Positions 1 to 9,181 are shown, counted from the stretch's first letter. The stretch: 64,000 nucleotides of DNA from Neomelitea salexigens DSM 19753 (GCF_000422345.1 NZ_AULP01000002.1:62001-126000), one strand, 5' to 3'. Made by a program: numbers and translations. The notes: generated by a model from the letters alone, not told the origin.

Positions 1-399
1 GGCCTCATTGTCTTTGGTGGCCTGTATTACTACAGCAGCCAAGTAGAAGAGCAGTACGGCGAGCCCGCGCGCAGTTATTTAGACGCTGCACTTAGCAGTA
101 TTTCGAGCTGGCAGCCCGCGGCGCTGCGCGCCCAGCTCAGTCGCGAAACACTGGCGCAAGTCAATGATAAGCAACTGGCTGCACTCAGCGCGCAATACCA
201 GCATTTAGGGCAATATCAGCGCATGGACGAACTGCGCTTTTCTCGCCTGAGTGGCGCCCTATCACTCTTTGCAGACTCGCCGCGACTCAGTTACAGCAGC
301 AAGCTTTATTTCGAAAACGGCAGCGCGATCATGACCGCAACGCTGACCCTGCAAGATCAACGCTTCAAATTGTATAACTTCAATTTGGCTACGCCCTGA
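1..399 (+). CDS. Partial hypothetical protein (C-terminal part)
   Basis: The reading frame is open from the first base to TGA at 397-399, so the gene starts outside the window and only its last 132 residues are visible. The visible start (GLIVFGGLYYYSS) is hydrophobic and looks like the end of a membrane anchor or signal segment. The rest is soluble and of mixed composition, with no motif I recognise. It is convergent with the thioesterase gene that ends at 413. No function is proposed. Confidence 0.6.
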   Translation, partial: GLIVFGGLYYYSSQVEEQYGEPARSYLDAALSSISSWQPAALRAQLSRETLAQVNDKQLAALSAQYQHLGQYQRMDELRFSRLSGALSLFADSPRLSYSSKLYFENGSAIMTATLTLQDQRFKLYNFNLATP

Positions 400-412
400 A
401 GCGGAAAAAGCG

Positions 413-832
413 CTAGCTTTCGATCAGCGACCGCGCCAGTACGGCCCTGGCAGCAGCAGAAATGGCCTCCGGCCGGTGATCCTCATTCACATGTACCAGG
501 GTGGCATCGCCCTCTGCCACCAGCTGCTCACCATCGTCACTAAATAGCGCTTGCCGCAAACTAAAGCTACTGTTCCCCACGCGCGTAACCCAGGCGCGCG
601 CCCGCAGCGATCGGCCGTGTCGCCACTCCTGCCGGTAATTCAACGCGATGGCCGCAATCACAAGCCGAAAGCCGCCCAGGGCTAGCATTTCCTCGGAGCG
701 CAGCCAGTGCACTCGCGCCTCCTCAAGATAAGAGAAGTACTGCACGTGATTGATATGCCCCAGGCTGTCTTGATCGGCCCAGCGAGGCGCTATCTCGACA
801 TCAAATAACGGCGGTTGCGTGTGGATAGTCAT
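413..832 (-). CDS. Acyl-CoA thioesterase, 4-hydroxybenzoyl-CoA thioesterase (hotdog) family
   Basis: This 139-residue protein has the single hotdog-fold layout of the YbgC/FadM group, cytosolic enzymes that hydrolyse acyl-CoA thioesters. The family signature is near the N-terminus (RWADQDSLGHINHVQYF), including the catalytic Asp and the GHxN segment. Its ATG overlaps the TGA of thiI by four bases (ATGA at 829-832), so the two genes are probably translated together. Substrate chain length cannot be read from the sequence. The family call is firm; the physiological role is unknown. Confidence 0.85.
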   Translation of the reverse strand: MTIHTQPPLFDVEIAPRWADQDSLGHINHVQYFSYLEEARVHWLRSEEMLALGGFRLVIAAIALNYRQEWRHGRSLRARAWVTRVGNSSFSLRQALFSDDGEQLVAEGDATLVHVNEDHRPEAISAAARAVLARSLIES

Positions 833-2283
833 GAGGGGCGATACACCTTAATGTTTTCATAACCCTGCTCAAGCAGGTGTGCAGCATGTAAACGACTCAT
901 CACCCCCTTGTCGCAATACAGTTGGTAGACCGTGTCACGATCGAGCTCAACGCAGCGCTTATGCAATTCGTAAAAGGGCATGCACGCCACACGGTTGCGC
1001 TCCAACTTGAGCGGCTTGCGGTCAACTTCATCAGGGTGGCGCACATCCAGCACCACGGCGTCAGCCAAGGGAATCGGCAGCACTTCCACCTCGGTATGGC
1101 TGACCTCTTCATCTGCCAATTTGTCGATGTTGATATATTTGGCACTGGCAACCGCGCGCTCAAGCACTGAGAAGTCGAACTTCTCTTCCTCCGCAGCAAT
1201 CCGCTCCGGGCGCGCACGTGTGGTGGGTTTCACAGAAATCACACCGCAGTATTCAGGCATATTCGCGGCAAATTGCTCGGTGCCAATTCTGGATGCGGTA
1301 TTGATAATGTCCAGCTTGTCGCTGGTGATCAGCGGGCGCAACACCAGGGTATCAGTCACCTGATCGATCACAGAGAGATTGGTTAGCGTCTGACTACTCA
1401 CCTGAGACACCGCCTCACCGGTCACCAGCGCTGGTGCCTCCAGCTCGGCCGCCACCTGTTCCGCAGCGCGCAACATCATGCGCTTGAGAATCACCCCCAT
1501 CTGCGAATTCTCAACATTCTTCAAAATTTCGGCGACAACATCTTCAAACGGCACACTGATAAATTTCACGCGATGCGAAGCACCAAATTTCTGCCAGAGA
1601 TACAGCGCGACTTCTTTCACCCCCACCTCGTGCTCGCGGCCACCGAGATTGAAAAAGCAAAAATGCGTGCGCATGCCCCGCTTCATCGTCATGTAACTGG
1701 AGACCGTGGAATCAAAGCCACCAGAAATCAGGCTGACGACAGAGTCGACAGTGCCAATGGGGTAGCCACCCAGCCCTTCGTGTCGCTGCTTAACGACAAA
1801 GAACTGATTCTTGCGCACCTCGATCCGCACAACTTCGTCCGGGTTCTTAAGCTTTACCCCCCCGGTTTCTGAATACTGGTTCAGGCCGCCACCGACGTAG
1901 CGCTCCACCTCATTGGAGTTGAAGTCGTGATCACCCGTGCGCTTACAGCGCACCGCAAAGGTCTTGCCACGCAAGCTATCGCCAACGGCATCCCGGACCT
2001 TTTCATAGATATCGTGCACATCTACCAAGGGGTACTCCGCCACTTCTATGACATGAGCAATGCCCGGGGTATTACTCAGCACCGCCAATATCGCTGCAAT
2101 ATCGGCGTCGGTACGACACTGGGTTTCAATAGTGATGCGATCCCATTCGCGGACAATATTCAATTCAGGATCAATCGGAATCAGCAGCTTGCGCAAATTA
2201 TCGCGCAACTGTTTGATGAACTTTTTGCGAACAGGTTTGCTCTTGATGATAATTTCAGGGAAGAGCTTTACGATGAACTTCAT
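829..2283 (-). CDS. thiI: tRNA 4-thiouridine sulfurtransferase ThiI with rhodanese domain
   Basis: ThiI transfers sulfur to uridine 8 of tRNA and, in many bacteria, to ThiS for thiazole synthesis. The 484 residues contain a THUMP RNA-binding region (about 60-165), an adenylating PP-loop (SGGFDS at 187-192) and a C-terminal rhodanese domain. The persulfide-carrying Cys is about residue 457 (YCDKGVMSRL), and a second conserved Cys lies in EYCGVISVKP. Length and architecture match the long E. coli-type protein. The gene is first in a two-gene unit with the downstream thioesterase and diverges from glnA. Confidence 0.96.
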   Translation of the reverse strand: MKFIVKLFPEIIIKSKPVRKKFIKQLRDNLRKLLIPIDPELNIVREWDRITIETQCRTDADIAAILAVLSNTPGIAHVIEVAEYPLVDVHDIYEKVRDAVGDSLRGKTFAVRCKRTGDHDFNSNEVERYVGGGLNQYSETGGVKLKNPDEVVRIEVRKNQFFVVKQRHEGLGGYPIGTVDSVVSLISGGFDSTVSSYMTMKRGMRTHFCFFNLGGREHEVGVKEVALYLWQKFGASHRVKFISVPFEDVVAEILKNVENSQMGVILKRMMLRAAEQVAAELEAPALVTGEAVSQVSSQTLTNLSVIDQVTDTLVLRPLITSDKLDIINTASRIGTEQFAANMPEYCGVISVKPTTRARPERIAAEEEKFDFSVLERAVASAKYINIDKLADEEVSHTEVEVLPIPLADAVVLDVRHPDEVDRKPLKLERNRVACMPFYELHKRCVELDRDTVYQLYCDKGVMSRLHAAHLLEQGYENIKVYRPS

Positions 2284-2362
2284 TGTGGCACCACGGAGAT
2301 AGCTGGGCGGGCATTATAGCGGTTCACTTAAAACGCTTCAGCTCCGCAGAAACCCCGATACC

Positions 2363-2398
2363 GCACCAAAATGAGACACTAGAGCACTATATTGGTGC
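2363..2398. promoter_or_regulatory. NtrC enhancer region upstream of glnA
   Basis: Positions 2384-2398 read GCACTATATTGGTGC, matching the NtrC operator pattern GCAC(C/T)-N5-GGTGC. A weaker copy with one good half (GCACC) lies at 2363-2377. Relative to the start predicted from the sigma-54 element (about 2506), the centres are near -115 and -136, a typical enhancer distance. NtrC-P bound here would activate glnA transcription. Confidence 0.8.
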
Positions 2399-2479
2399 GC
2401 ACTTTTTGGCAAAACGCACAGTTTTCAGGCAAAGTGGGTTTTTCGCTCGGATTTTGAACAAAAAACCAGCACAAAAATA

Positions 2480-2495
2480 TGGCACACATATTGCT
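2480..2495 (+). promoter_or_regulatory. Sigma-54 promoter of glnA
   Basis: TGGCACACATATTGCT matches the RpoN consensus TGGCAC-N5-TTGCW, with the invariant GG and GC elements at the correct 10-base spacing. The predicted start is about 2506, leaving a 160-base leader before the glnA ATG. Together with the NtrC sites about 100 bases upstream, this is a classic nitrogen-regulated glnA promoter. Confidence 0.85.
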
Positions 2496-2666
2496 CCATA
2501 AATCTCGAACAGAAACAGCGGCGCCAACGGCCCGCAGCGCATATGCGTGTTTACTTTCGGTTCTCTGTAGATGTCGCTATGCGGCGCCTTGCAATGAACC
2601 TATAATCGCCACTGCTTTCGGCCCTGCCGAATCGACTACAAGACTCTATGTTGGAGGATGTTAAGA

Positions 2667-4073
2667 ATGTCAGAGAACACTCTGAAGTTAATCGCCGATA
2701 ACGACGTGAAGTGGGCGGACCTGCGCTTCACCGACACTAAAGGTAAAGAACAGCACGTCACCATGCCGGTGAGCGAAATCGACGCAGGCTTCTTTGAAGA
2801 AGGCAAAATGTTCGACGGCTCATCAATCTCCGGCTGGAAAGGCATTAACGAGTCAGACATGATTCTCATGCCAGACGACGAGGCCTCTGTTCTCGACCCC
2901 TTCACCGACGAGCCTACTGTCATCATTCGCTGTGGCATCGTTGAGCCTTCTACTATGCAGGGCTACAACCGTGACCCACGTTCTATCGCTCAGCGCGCCG
3001 AAGACTACATGCGCTCTGCCGGCATCGCCGACAGCGCCCTGTTTGGCCCCGAGCCCGAGTTCTTCGTGTTTGACGACGTGAAGTGGAAAGTGGCAATGGA
3101 AGGCGCGAGCTACGCGATTTCTTCTGACGAAGCCGCCTGGGTTTCTGGCAACAGCTTCGAAGAAGGCAACACCGGTCACCGCCCTGGCGTTAAAGGCGGT
3201 TACTTCCCCGTACCACCCGTCGACAGCCTGCACGATCTGCGTGGCGCAATGTGTAACGCCATGGAAGACATGGGCCTGGAAATTGAAGTACACCACCACG
3301 AAGTGGGTACTGCCGGCCAGTGTGAAATCGGTGTTGGCCCTAACTCTGCCGTGAAGAAAGCTGACGAAGTACAGATCCTTAAGTACTGCGTACACAACGT
3401 CGCTCACGCCTACGGCAAGACCGCTACTTTCATGCCCAAGCCTGTTGTCGGCGACAACGGTAGCGGTATGCACGTGCACATGTCACTGAGCAAAGACGGC
3501 CAAAACCTGTTTACTGGCGACGCTTACGGCGGCCTGTCTGAAACAGCACTGTACTACATTGGCGGTATCATCAAGCACGCTCGCGCGATCAACGCCTTTG
3601 CCAACGCTTCTACTAACTCGTACAAGCGCCTAGTTCCCGGCTTTGAAGCACCTGTTATGCTGGCTTACTCAGCACGTAACCGCTCAGCGTCTATCCGTAT
3701 TCCATTCATCACTAACCCGAAAGCACGCCGCGTAGAAGTTCGCTTCCCAGATCCCTCTGCGAACCCCTACCTGGCATTCGCGGCCCTGCTGATGGCTGGC
3801 CTTGACGGTATCCAGAACAAGATCCACCCTGGCGATGCGGCAGACAAAGATCTGTACGACCTGCCTGCAGAAGAAGCGGCTGAAATCCCGACTGTTGCGT
3901 CTAGCCTGGAGCAAGCGCTGCAAGCACTGGATGCAGACCGCGCCTTCTTGACCGCTGGCGGCGTATTCGACGACGACATGATCGATGCTTACATCGAGCT
4001 GAAGTCTGAGGAAATCGAGCGCCTGAACATGACAACTCACCCTGTTGAGTTCGACATGTACTACAGCGTTTAA
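2667..4073 (+). CDS. glnA: Glutamine synthetase type I (GSI-beta)
   Basis: GlnA makes glutamine from glutamate, ammonia and ATP. The ATG at 2667 is preferred over 2658 because GGAGG at 2653-2657 is correctly spaced and it gives the usual 468 residues. The N-terminal beta-grasp domain ([13 protein letters not shown]) is followed by the ATP- and metal-binding catalytic core ([42 protein letters not shown]). Tyr397 in LYDLP is the adenylylation site, so the enzyme should be under GlnE control. It is preceded by a sigma-54/NtrC promoter and followed by a strong terminator, then DUF4124 and ntrBC. Confidence 0.98.
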   Translation: MSENTLKLIADNDVKWADLRFTDTKGKEQHVTMPVSEIDAGFFEEGKMFDGSSISGWKGINESDMILMPDDEASVLDPFTDEPTVIIRCGIVEPSTMQGYNRDPRSIAQRAEDYMRSAGIADSALFGPEPEFFVFDDVKWKVAMEGASYAISSDEAAWVSGNSFEEGNTGHRPGVKGGYFPVPPVDSLHDLRGAMCNAMEDMGLEIEVHHHEVGTAGQCEIGVGPNSAVKKADEVQILKYCVHNVAHAYGKTATFMPKPVVGDNGSGMHVHMSLSKDGQNLFTGDAYGGLSETALYYIGGIIKHARAINAFANASTNSYKRLVPGFEAPVMLAYSARNRSASIRIPFITNPKARRVEVRFPDPSANPYLAFAALLMAGLDGIQNKIHPGDAADKDLYDLPAEEAAEIPTVASSLEQALQALDADRAFLTAGGVFDDDMIDAYIELKSEEIERLNMTTHPVEFDMYYSV

Positions 4074-4086
4074 TACGCCTTGTACG

Positions 4087-4114
4087 AAAAGCCCGCTTCG
4101 GCGGGCTTTTTTTT
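4087..4114 (+). terminator. Rho-independent terminator after glnA
   Basis: An 8-bp stem AAGCCCGC / GCGGGCTT with a TTCG tetraloop (4089-4108) is followed by a run of Ts. It starts about 14 bases after the glnA stop and separates glnA from the DUF4124 gene. Confidence 0.92.
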
Positions 4115-4189
4115 GCCTGTCATTTTTTAAACCTTGCCGCGCCTATCAACTCGTCGCACACTACAGAAAAGTGATAGCGAGGGCTTTTT

Positions 4190-4690
4190 ATGTATCGTCT
4201 GCTGAGCCTTATTTGCGTAGCGAGCGTGCTCTGCAGCCCACTGCATGCAGAAATCTATCGTCATACCGACGAACAGGGCCGCACCGTTTACAGCGACTCT
4301 CCCCGCGACGGCGGCAGCCCGGTCGACCTTCCTCCGGTAAACACCACGCCAGCTGTGTCGCCGCCACCCCCGGCCAGGCTAGACCGCCATGCCACCCCCG
4401 TACCGGCCTCAATCAAGGTACAAATCATCCAGCCGCGCGACGGCCAGGTATTCCCCAACGGCCGCATTCCCACCACCGTTAATGTAAAGCTGGAGCGCCC
4501 TCTGCGCGGCGACGAAAGCCTGCGCATCGCCGTCAATGGCAAAACCCTGAGCCGGGGAAGCGCCACGTCTGCACGCATTGAGCGCCTGAACCGCGGCCGG
4601 CACCAAATCAGCGCAGAAGTGCTCGGCCCAAACGGCGAAAAGCTGAGCCGAGACACCGTTTCAGTTGTGGCCCACTGGCCAAACAACTGA
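4190..4690 (+). CDS. Secreted DUF4124 protein between glnA and ntrB
   Basis: This 166-residue protein has a signal peptide (MYRLLSLICVASVLCSPLHA) followed directly by a DUF4124 segment (EIYRHTDEQGRTVYSDSPR), then a proline-rich linker and a C-terminal beta-rich region. It is therefore probably periplasmic. Function is unknown. A gene of this type is often found between glnA and ntrB in pseudomonads and relatives, but that position alone does not show a nitrogen role. It has its own spacing of about 75 bases after the glnA terminator. Confidence 0.85.
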   Translation: MYRLLSLICVASVLCSPLHAEIYRHTDEQGRTVYSDSPRDGGSPVDLPPVNTTPAVSPPPPARLDRHATPVPASIKVQIIQPRDGQVFPNGRIPTTVNVKLERPLRGDESLRIAVNGKTLSRGSATSARIERLNRGRHQISAEVLGPNGEKLSRDTVSVVAHWPNN

Positions 4691-4714
4691 CCCTCCAGCC
4701 AAGCTATACACCAA

Positions 4715-4729
4715 GCACCATTTTGGTGC
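4715..4729. promoter_or_regulatory. NtrC operator upstream of ntrB
   Basis: GCACCATTTTGGTGC is a perfect inverted repeat around a 5-base centre and matches the ideal NtrC site GCACC-N5-GGTGC. It lies just after the DUF4124 stop and about 160 bases upstream of the predicted ntrB transcription start. This implies autoregulation of ntrBC by NtrC. Confidence 0.85.
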
Positions 4730-4857
4730 ACACTAAAACAATAGCGGCGGCTTTGCGCGCCATCGCGGGGCCAGCCCCAGCGACGCACCACCGCGCCACG
4801 CCATATACAACGCCCAATTGGCGCTTACTCAATAACAACGCCCCCATTCCGGGGCAC

Positions 4858-4873
4858 TGGCCTAATTATTGCT
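4858..4873 (+). promoter_or_regulatory. Candidate sigma-54 promoter of ntrBC
   Basis: TGGCCTAATTATTGCT keeps the invariant GG and GC with 10 bases between them, as in the RpoN consensus, but departs from it at the CAC positions. The start would be near 4884, between two possible ntrB ATGs (4879 and 4909), and would favour the second. The upstream perfect NtrC site supports it. Confidence 0.55.
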
Positions 4874-4908
4874 TTGCAATGAACCATAATGAAGACAGTG
4901 GCGAACCC

Positions 4909-5982
4909 ATGCCCCCAGCGAATTTGCACCACCACATTCTCGACAACCTGAAAACGGCAATCCTACTGGTCGAGCCCAACCTTACCGTGAGTTATATCAA
5001 CCCGGCGGCAGAGTCACTGCTGGCGGTGTCTGACCAGCGCATCCACGGCGAGGCCATCACCCACCTTTTTCACGAAGACGAAGACACCGTTGTGAAACTG
5101 TTGGACGCCATCAACAACCGCGAGGCGTTCACCAAACGGGAAACCGTGTTAACCCTGCGCTCCGGCGACGAAATCACGGTGGACTACGCGGTAACCCCCA
5201 TCGTGGAACACCCGCGAACGTCTCTTATCATCGAGCTGCAGCCGCTCGATCGACTGCTTCGCATCAGTCGTGAAGAAGGCCTGCTATCTTCCCAGCAAAA
5301 CAGCAAAGCGCTGCTGCGCGGCATTGCCCACGAAGTAAAAAACCCGCTCGGCGGCTTGCGCGGTGCAGCGCAGCTGCTGGCACGCGAGCTCGACGACCCG
5401 CGCCTGCACGATTACACCAACATCATTATCGAAGAGGCCGACCGCCTGCGAAACCTGGTCGACAATATGCTGGGGCCCAATAAGATGCCCAACCAGCTGC
5501 CCACCAATATCCATGAGGTGCTGGAGCGCGTGCGCCAGCTAGTGGAAGTTGAGGGGGGCGAGGAGCTAAGCATCATCCGCGATTACGACCCGAGCATCCC
5601 GGACATCATTGGCGATCGCGAGCAATTAATTCAGGCGGTACTCAACATCGTCCGCAACGCCCTTCAGGCACTGAAGCAATCCCCTCCTGAAGGCGGCGCA
5701 CAAATTACCCTGCGCAGTAGAACACTGCGCCAATTTACCATTGGCTCTCACCGCCACCGACTGGTGTGCCGCGTGGACATTATCGATAACGGCCCGGGCA
5801 TACCTGAAGACCTGGCACCGTCGATATTCCTGCCAATGATCAGCGGCCGCGCCGACGGCTCTGGGCTTGGACTGTCGATCTCACAGTCCATTCTCAACCA
5901 TCACCAAGGCCTTATTGAATGCCACAGTGAACCCGGTCGCACGGAGTTTTCGCTGTTTATACCCGTGGAGCAAAACCGATGA
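4909..5982 (+). CDS. ntrB: Nitrogen regulation sensor histidine kinase NtrB
   Basis: NtrB (GlnL) phosphorylates and dephosphorylates NtrC in response to PII. It is soluble: a PAS domain (about 10-120), a HisKA helix pair with the phospho-His in IAHEVKNPLGGLRG, then a HATPase domain (NIVRNALQAL, DNGPGIP, GSGLGLSIS). I place the start at ATG 4909, which gives 357 residues and the usual short N-terminus before LDNLKTAILL. ATG 4879 is an alternative, and the frame stays open upstream to 4723 without family resemblance. No clear ribosome-binding site marks either start. The TGA overlaps the ntrC ATG by four bases. Confidence 0.95.
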   Translation: MPPANLHHHILDNLKTAILLVEPNLTVSYINPAAESLLAVSDQRIHGEAITHLFHEDEDTVVKLLDAINNREAFTKRETVLTLRSGDEITVDYAVTPIVEHPRTSLIIELQPLDRLLRISREEGLLSSQQNSKALLRGIAHEVKNPLGGLRGAAQLLARELDDPRLHDYTNIIIEEADRLRNLVDNMLGPNKMPNQLPTNIHEVLERVRQLVEVEGGEELSIIRDYDPSIPDIIGDREQLIQAVLNIVRNALQALKQSPPEGGAQITLRSRTLRQFTIGSHRHRLVCRVDIIDNGPGIPEDLAPSIFLPMISGRADGSGLGLSISQSILNHHQGLIECHSEPGRTEFSLFIPVEQNR

Positions 5983-7397
5983 GCTATAGCAACACCGTAT
6001 GGATTGCCGACGACGACAAATCGATTCGCTGGGTACTCGAAAAAGCCCTCAACCAGGCCGGCATTGAAACCCGCAGCTTCGAAAATGGCGATGCCCTGCT
6101 TGCTCAGCTGGAATCGGGAGTGCCCGACGCGGTGATCAGCGACATCCGCATGCCGGGTATCGACGGCCTGAAACTGCTGTCGCGCATCAGCGATATCCAC
6201 CCCGGATTGCCGGTGATTATTACCACCGCCCATTCAGATTTGGATAGCGCCGTTGCCTCCTATCAAGGTGGCGCCTTTGAATATCTGCCCAAACCCTTCG
6301 ACGTCGACGAGGTATTGGCAACAACCCAGCGCGCCCTGCAACACGCCAATAAAAACCGCCCGGTACTGCCCGAGGAAGTGCCGCTGGAGAGCACCGAAAT
6401 TATCGGCGAAGCACCCGCGATGCAGGAGGTGTTTCGCGCCATTGGCCGCCTGTCCCAGTCCAATATCACGGTACTGATTAACGGCGAATCCGGTACCGGT
6501 AAAGAGCTTGTCGCCCAGGCCCTCCACCGCCACAGCCCGAGGGCCAGCAAACCCTTTATCGCGCTGAATATGGCGGCGATCCCCAAGGACCTGATGGAGT
6601 CGGAACTCTTTGGCCACGAAAAAGGCGCCTTCACCGGTGCCACTGCCCAGCGTCGCGGACGCTTTGAGCAGGCCGATGGCGGTACGCTTTTTCTGGACGA
6701 AATAGGCGATATGCCCGCTGAAACCCAAACCCGCCTGTTGCGGGTACTCGCCGACAGTGAGTTCTATCGCGTGGGGGGGCATACCCCGGTGAAAGTCGAT
6801 GTTCGCATTATCGCAGCCACCCACCAAAACCTTGAAAAGCTGGTGCAAGACAACAGCTTCCGCGAGGATTTATTTCATCGCCTAAACGTTATCCGCATCC
6901 ACCTCCCCAAACTTGCCGAGCGCCGGGAAGACATTCCCAAGCTGATGCAGCACTTCTTTACCATTGCCGGCAATGAACTCAATGTGGAGCCCAAGCGCCT
7001 GCTGCCCGACACCGAGGAATACCTCAGCCAACTGGATTGGCCCGGCAACGTTCGGCAATTGGAGAATACCTGCCGCTGGCTAACGGTGATGGCATCTGGA
7101 CGGGAGATTCACCTCAATGACCTGCCCCCCGAACTACTGGAGCACAGCGACAGCGAAGCGGCGCCCGCCGCAAACTGGCAGGAGAATTTACGCCGCTGGG
7201 CCGACCAAGAATTACTACTGGGCAGAGATAAACTGCTGGATCGCGCGGTACCGGAGTTTGAGCGGATCATGATCGAAACGGCGCTCAAACACACCCACGG
7301 CAGACGTCGCGATGCCGCCAACTTACTCGGCTGGGGGCGCAACACCCTCACTCGTAAAATCAAAGAACTGGATATGGGTGGCGATGAAGACGAGTAG
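5979..7397 (+). CDS. ntrC: Nitrogen regulation response regulator NtrC (sigma-54 activator)
   Basis: NtrC activates RpoN promoters of nitrogen genes. The 472 residues comprise a receiver domain with Asp55 as phospho-acceptor (SDIRMPGIDG), a central AAA+ domain with Walker A (GESGTGKE), the sigma-54 contact loop GAFTGA and Walker B (GGTLFLDEIGDMP), and a C-terminal Fis-type helix-turn-helix (RRDAANLLGWGRNTLTRKIK). It is translationally coupled to ntrB through ATGA at 5979-5982. Operators matching its target site lie upstream of both glnA and ntrB in this window. Confidence 0.97.
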   Translation: MSYSNTVWIADDDKSIRWVLEKALNQAGIETRSFENGDALLAQLESGVPDAVISDIRMPGIDGLKLLSRISDIHPGLPVIITTAHSDLDSAVASYQGGAFEYLPKPFDVDEVLATTQRALQHANKNRPVLPEEVPLESTEIIGEAPAMQEVFRAIGRLSQSNITVLINGESGTGKELVAQALHRHSPRASKPFIALNMAAIPKDLMESELFGHEKGAFTGATAQRRGRFEQADGGTLFLDEIGDMPAETQTRLLRVLADSEFYRVGGHTPVKVDVRIIAATHQNLEKLVQDNSFREDLFHRLNVIRIHLPKLAERREDIPKLMQHFFTIAGNELNVEPKRLLPDTEEYLSQLDWPGNVRQLENTCRWLTVMASGREIHLNDLPPELLEHSDSEAAPAANWQENLRRWADQELLLGRDKLLDRAVPEFERIMIETALKHTHGRRRDAANLLGWGRNTLTRKIKELDMGGDEDE

Positions 7398-7417
7398 CCC
7401 TGACTAGCGCAATACCG

Positions 7418-7885
7418 CTACCGAAGCGCGCCGGCAAACCCCTGCTGGCGCCATGCTTCATAGCTGACCAGAGCCACCGTATTTGACAGATTTAGGCTGC
7501 GCGCGCCCTCCATCATAGGCACCCGCAGGCAGTGATCCGGACCGAGTTCATCGCGAACCTCAGCGGGCAAGCCCGCTGTTTCAGAGCCGAACAGCAACAC
7601 ATCGCCGGGCTGGAATGCCACCTCGGCATAGTTGCGCTGCCCCTTGGTCGTCAGCGCAAAAATGCGCTGCCCCGCCACCGCCTCGCAAAACGCGGCATAG
7701 TCGGCGTGGCGGCTAACCCGCGCCATGTCGCTATAATCCAATCCCGCACGCCGCAGTTTTTTCTCTTCCAAGTCAAAGCCCATGGGCTCGATCAAATGCA
7801 GATGGCAGCCGTTGTTCGCCACCAAGCGAATGATATTGCCGGTATTCGGCGCGATCTTGGGTTCGTGCAAAGCAATATGGAACAT
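7418..7885 (-). CDS. trmL: tRNA (cytidine(34)-2'-O)-methyltransferase TrmL
   Basis: TrmL methylates the ribose of the wobble base in certain leucine tRNAs. The 155-residue protein is a minimal SPOUT methyltransferase. It starts with the family sequence [20 protein letters not shown] and has the C-terminal knot region ([20 protein letters not shown]) that binds S-adenosylmethionine. Length is typical. It is convergent with ntrC and lies about 90 bases downstream of secB on the same strand. Confidence 0.95.
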   Translation of the reverse strand: MFHIALHEPKIAPNTGNIIRLVANNGCHLHLIEPMGFDLEEKKLRRAGLDYSDMARVSRHADYAAFCEAVAGQRIFALTTKGQRNYAEVAFQPGDVLLFGSETAGLPAEVRDELGPDHCLRVPMMEGARSLNLSNTVALVSYEAWRQQGFAGALR

Positions 7886-7975
7886 GGCGCATTCACCACA
7901 GCAGCAGGAATGAAACAGGCCGAGACAGACATCCCGGCCTCGCCGCGCAGGGAGCGCAGCTGATATGCAGAGAGT

Positions 7976-8461
7976 TTAGTGAGTGGTCTCTTCCGCGGCA
8001 GCTTTTTCATCCGCCTGCGCTTTGGCCTGGCGGTAAAGCGCCTCAAAATTCACCGGCTGCAGTGCCAGCGCCGGGAAACCGCCTTTTACTGCCAGTGCGT
8101 CAACAGACTCACGCACATAGGGGAACAGCATATTCGGACAGGCAATACCCAGCAGCTGGCGCAGTGCCTCACCTTCAATGCCCTCTGCGACAAACAGGCC
8201 GGCCTGCTGCACTTCAACCAAAAACGCGGTCTCGTCTTCTTCCAGCTTGGCAGTCACTGTCACCGTCAGCGTCACTTCATAGCTGTTTTCACCCACGGGC
8301 TGGCTGCGCGTGTTGAGATCCACGTGCATTTTTGGCTTCCAGCTTTTGGTGAACACCACAGGGCTAGACGGCGACTCAAAGGAAGCATCTTTTATGTAAA
8401 TGCGCTGCAATGCGAACTTGGGCGTATTGTCTTGTGCTTGGGCGTTATCTTGTTCAGCCAT
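7976..8461 (-). CDS. secB: Protein-export chaperone SecB
   Basis: SecB is a cytosolic tetrameric chaperone that holds preproteins unfolded and passes them to SecA. The 161-residue protein has the family features FALQRIYIKDASFESP near the N-terminus and the conserved GIACPNMLFPYVRE segment. Length is normal. It lies in the widely conserved gammaproteobacterial order rhodanese–grxC–secB, all on the minus strand, about 40 bases after grxC. Confidence 0.97.
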   Translation of the reverse strand: MAEQDNAQAQDNTPKFALQRIYIKDASFESPSSPVVFTKSWKPKMHVDLNTRSQPVGENSYEVTLTVTVTAKLEEDETAFLVEVQQAGLFVAEGIEGEALRQLLGIACPNMLFPYVRESVDALAVKGGFPALALQPVNFEALYRQAKAQADEKAAAEETTH

Positions 8462-8500
8462 TGTCGGGTCTCGACTCCTGATAGGTAAATTTTTCGATAT

Positions 8501-8758
8501 TTAACTGGCTGCCAACAGGCGATCCAGCTTGCCGCCACGCTCCAGCGCAAACAGCTCGTCACAACCGCCAACATGGGTTTCACCCACCCATATCTGCGGC
8601 ACTGTGCGCTGCCCCGTACGGGACAACAATTCTTGGCGCAAGTCGCTGCGACCGTCTACCGGCACTTCGTCGTAGGCAACCTGTTTGTGCTCAAGCAAGT
8701 GCTTGGCACGCACACAGAAAGGGCAAAAGCGAGTGGTATAAATAGTGACCTTCGCCAT
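8501..8758 (-). CDS. grxC: Glutaredoxin 3
   Basis: This is an 85-residue single-domain glutaredoxin that reduces disulfides using glutathione. The dithiol site is Cys12 and Cys15 in FCPFC; the TVPQIWV cis-Pro loop and the VGGCDEL glutathione-binding segment are intact. It is six bases downstream of the rhodanese gene and upstream of secB, so the three are probably cotranscribed. Confidence 0.95.
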   Translation of the reverse strand: MAKVTIYTTRFCPFCVRAKHLLEHKQVAYDEVPVDGRSDLRQELLSRTGQRTVPQIWVGETHVGGCDELFALERGGKLDRLLAAS

Positions 8759-8764
8759 AAGCCC

Positions 8765-9181
8765 TTAGCCTTTCACTAGCGGCATCTGCAGTGCCTGCCA
8801 TTCGCTAACACCACCTTTCAAGCGATGCACATTGCTGTAGCCCAGCGCCGCCAGCTTTTTACCTGCCGCACTGGAGTGCTGACCCAATTTGCAGATCAAC
8901 ACCAACGGCTGCTCCTTATCACCCGCGACGCGGTCAATTTCCTTGTCCAACTTGGCAAAGGGCAGGTGCACCGCATCTAAGATGTGGCCCTTGTTGTACT
9001 CTGCCTTGTCGCGCAGGTCGATCATCAAGGCCTTCTCTTGATTGACGAGGTTCACCACCTGCTGTGGCGTCAACGCGCGACCTGCTCGGCGTGACTCGTG
9101 AAAGCTCAACAGCATAAGGCACGACAGCAACGCCGCTACCAGCAGCCACTGTTCAGCGATAAATAAAATCAGTTTTTCCAT
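8765..9181 (-). CDS. Membrane-anchored rhodanese-like protein (YibN type)
   Basis: The 138 residues start with one hydrophobic segment (about 5-26), followed by a cytosolic rhodanese domain with the putative catalytic Cys97 in LICKLGQHSS. The first conserved block (ALMIDLRDKAEYNKGHI) is present. Position upstream of grxC and secB matches yibN of E. coli. A sulfur-transfer role is expected from the fold; the acceptor is unknown. It diverges from gpmI, with about 210 bases between the two starts. Confidence 0.88.
   Translation of the reverse strand: MEKLILFIAEQWLLVAALLSCLMLLSFHESRRAGRALTPQQVVNLVNQEKALMIDLRDKAEYNKGHILDAVHLPFAKLDKEIDRVAGDKEQPLVLICKLGQHSSAAGKKLAALGYSNVHRLKGGVSEWQALQMPLVKG

Noticed and set aside
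4723-4908. Longer NtrB starting at 4723
   Set aside because: It would place coding sequence over the NtrC operator and the sigma-54-like promoter, and the extra residues do not resemble NtrB.
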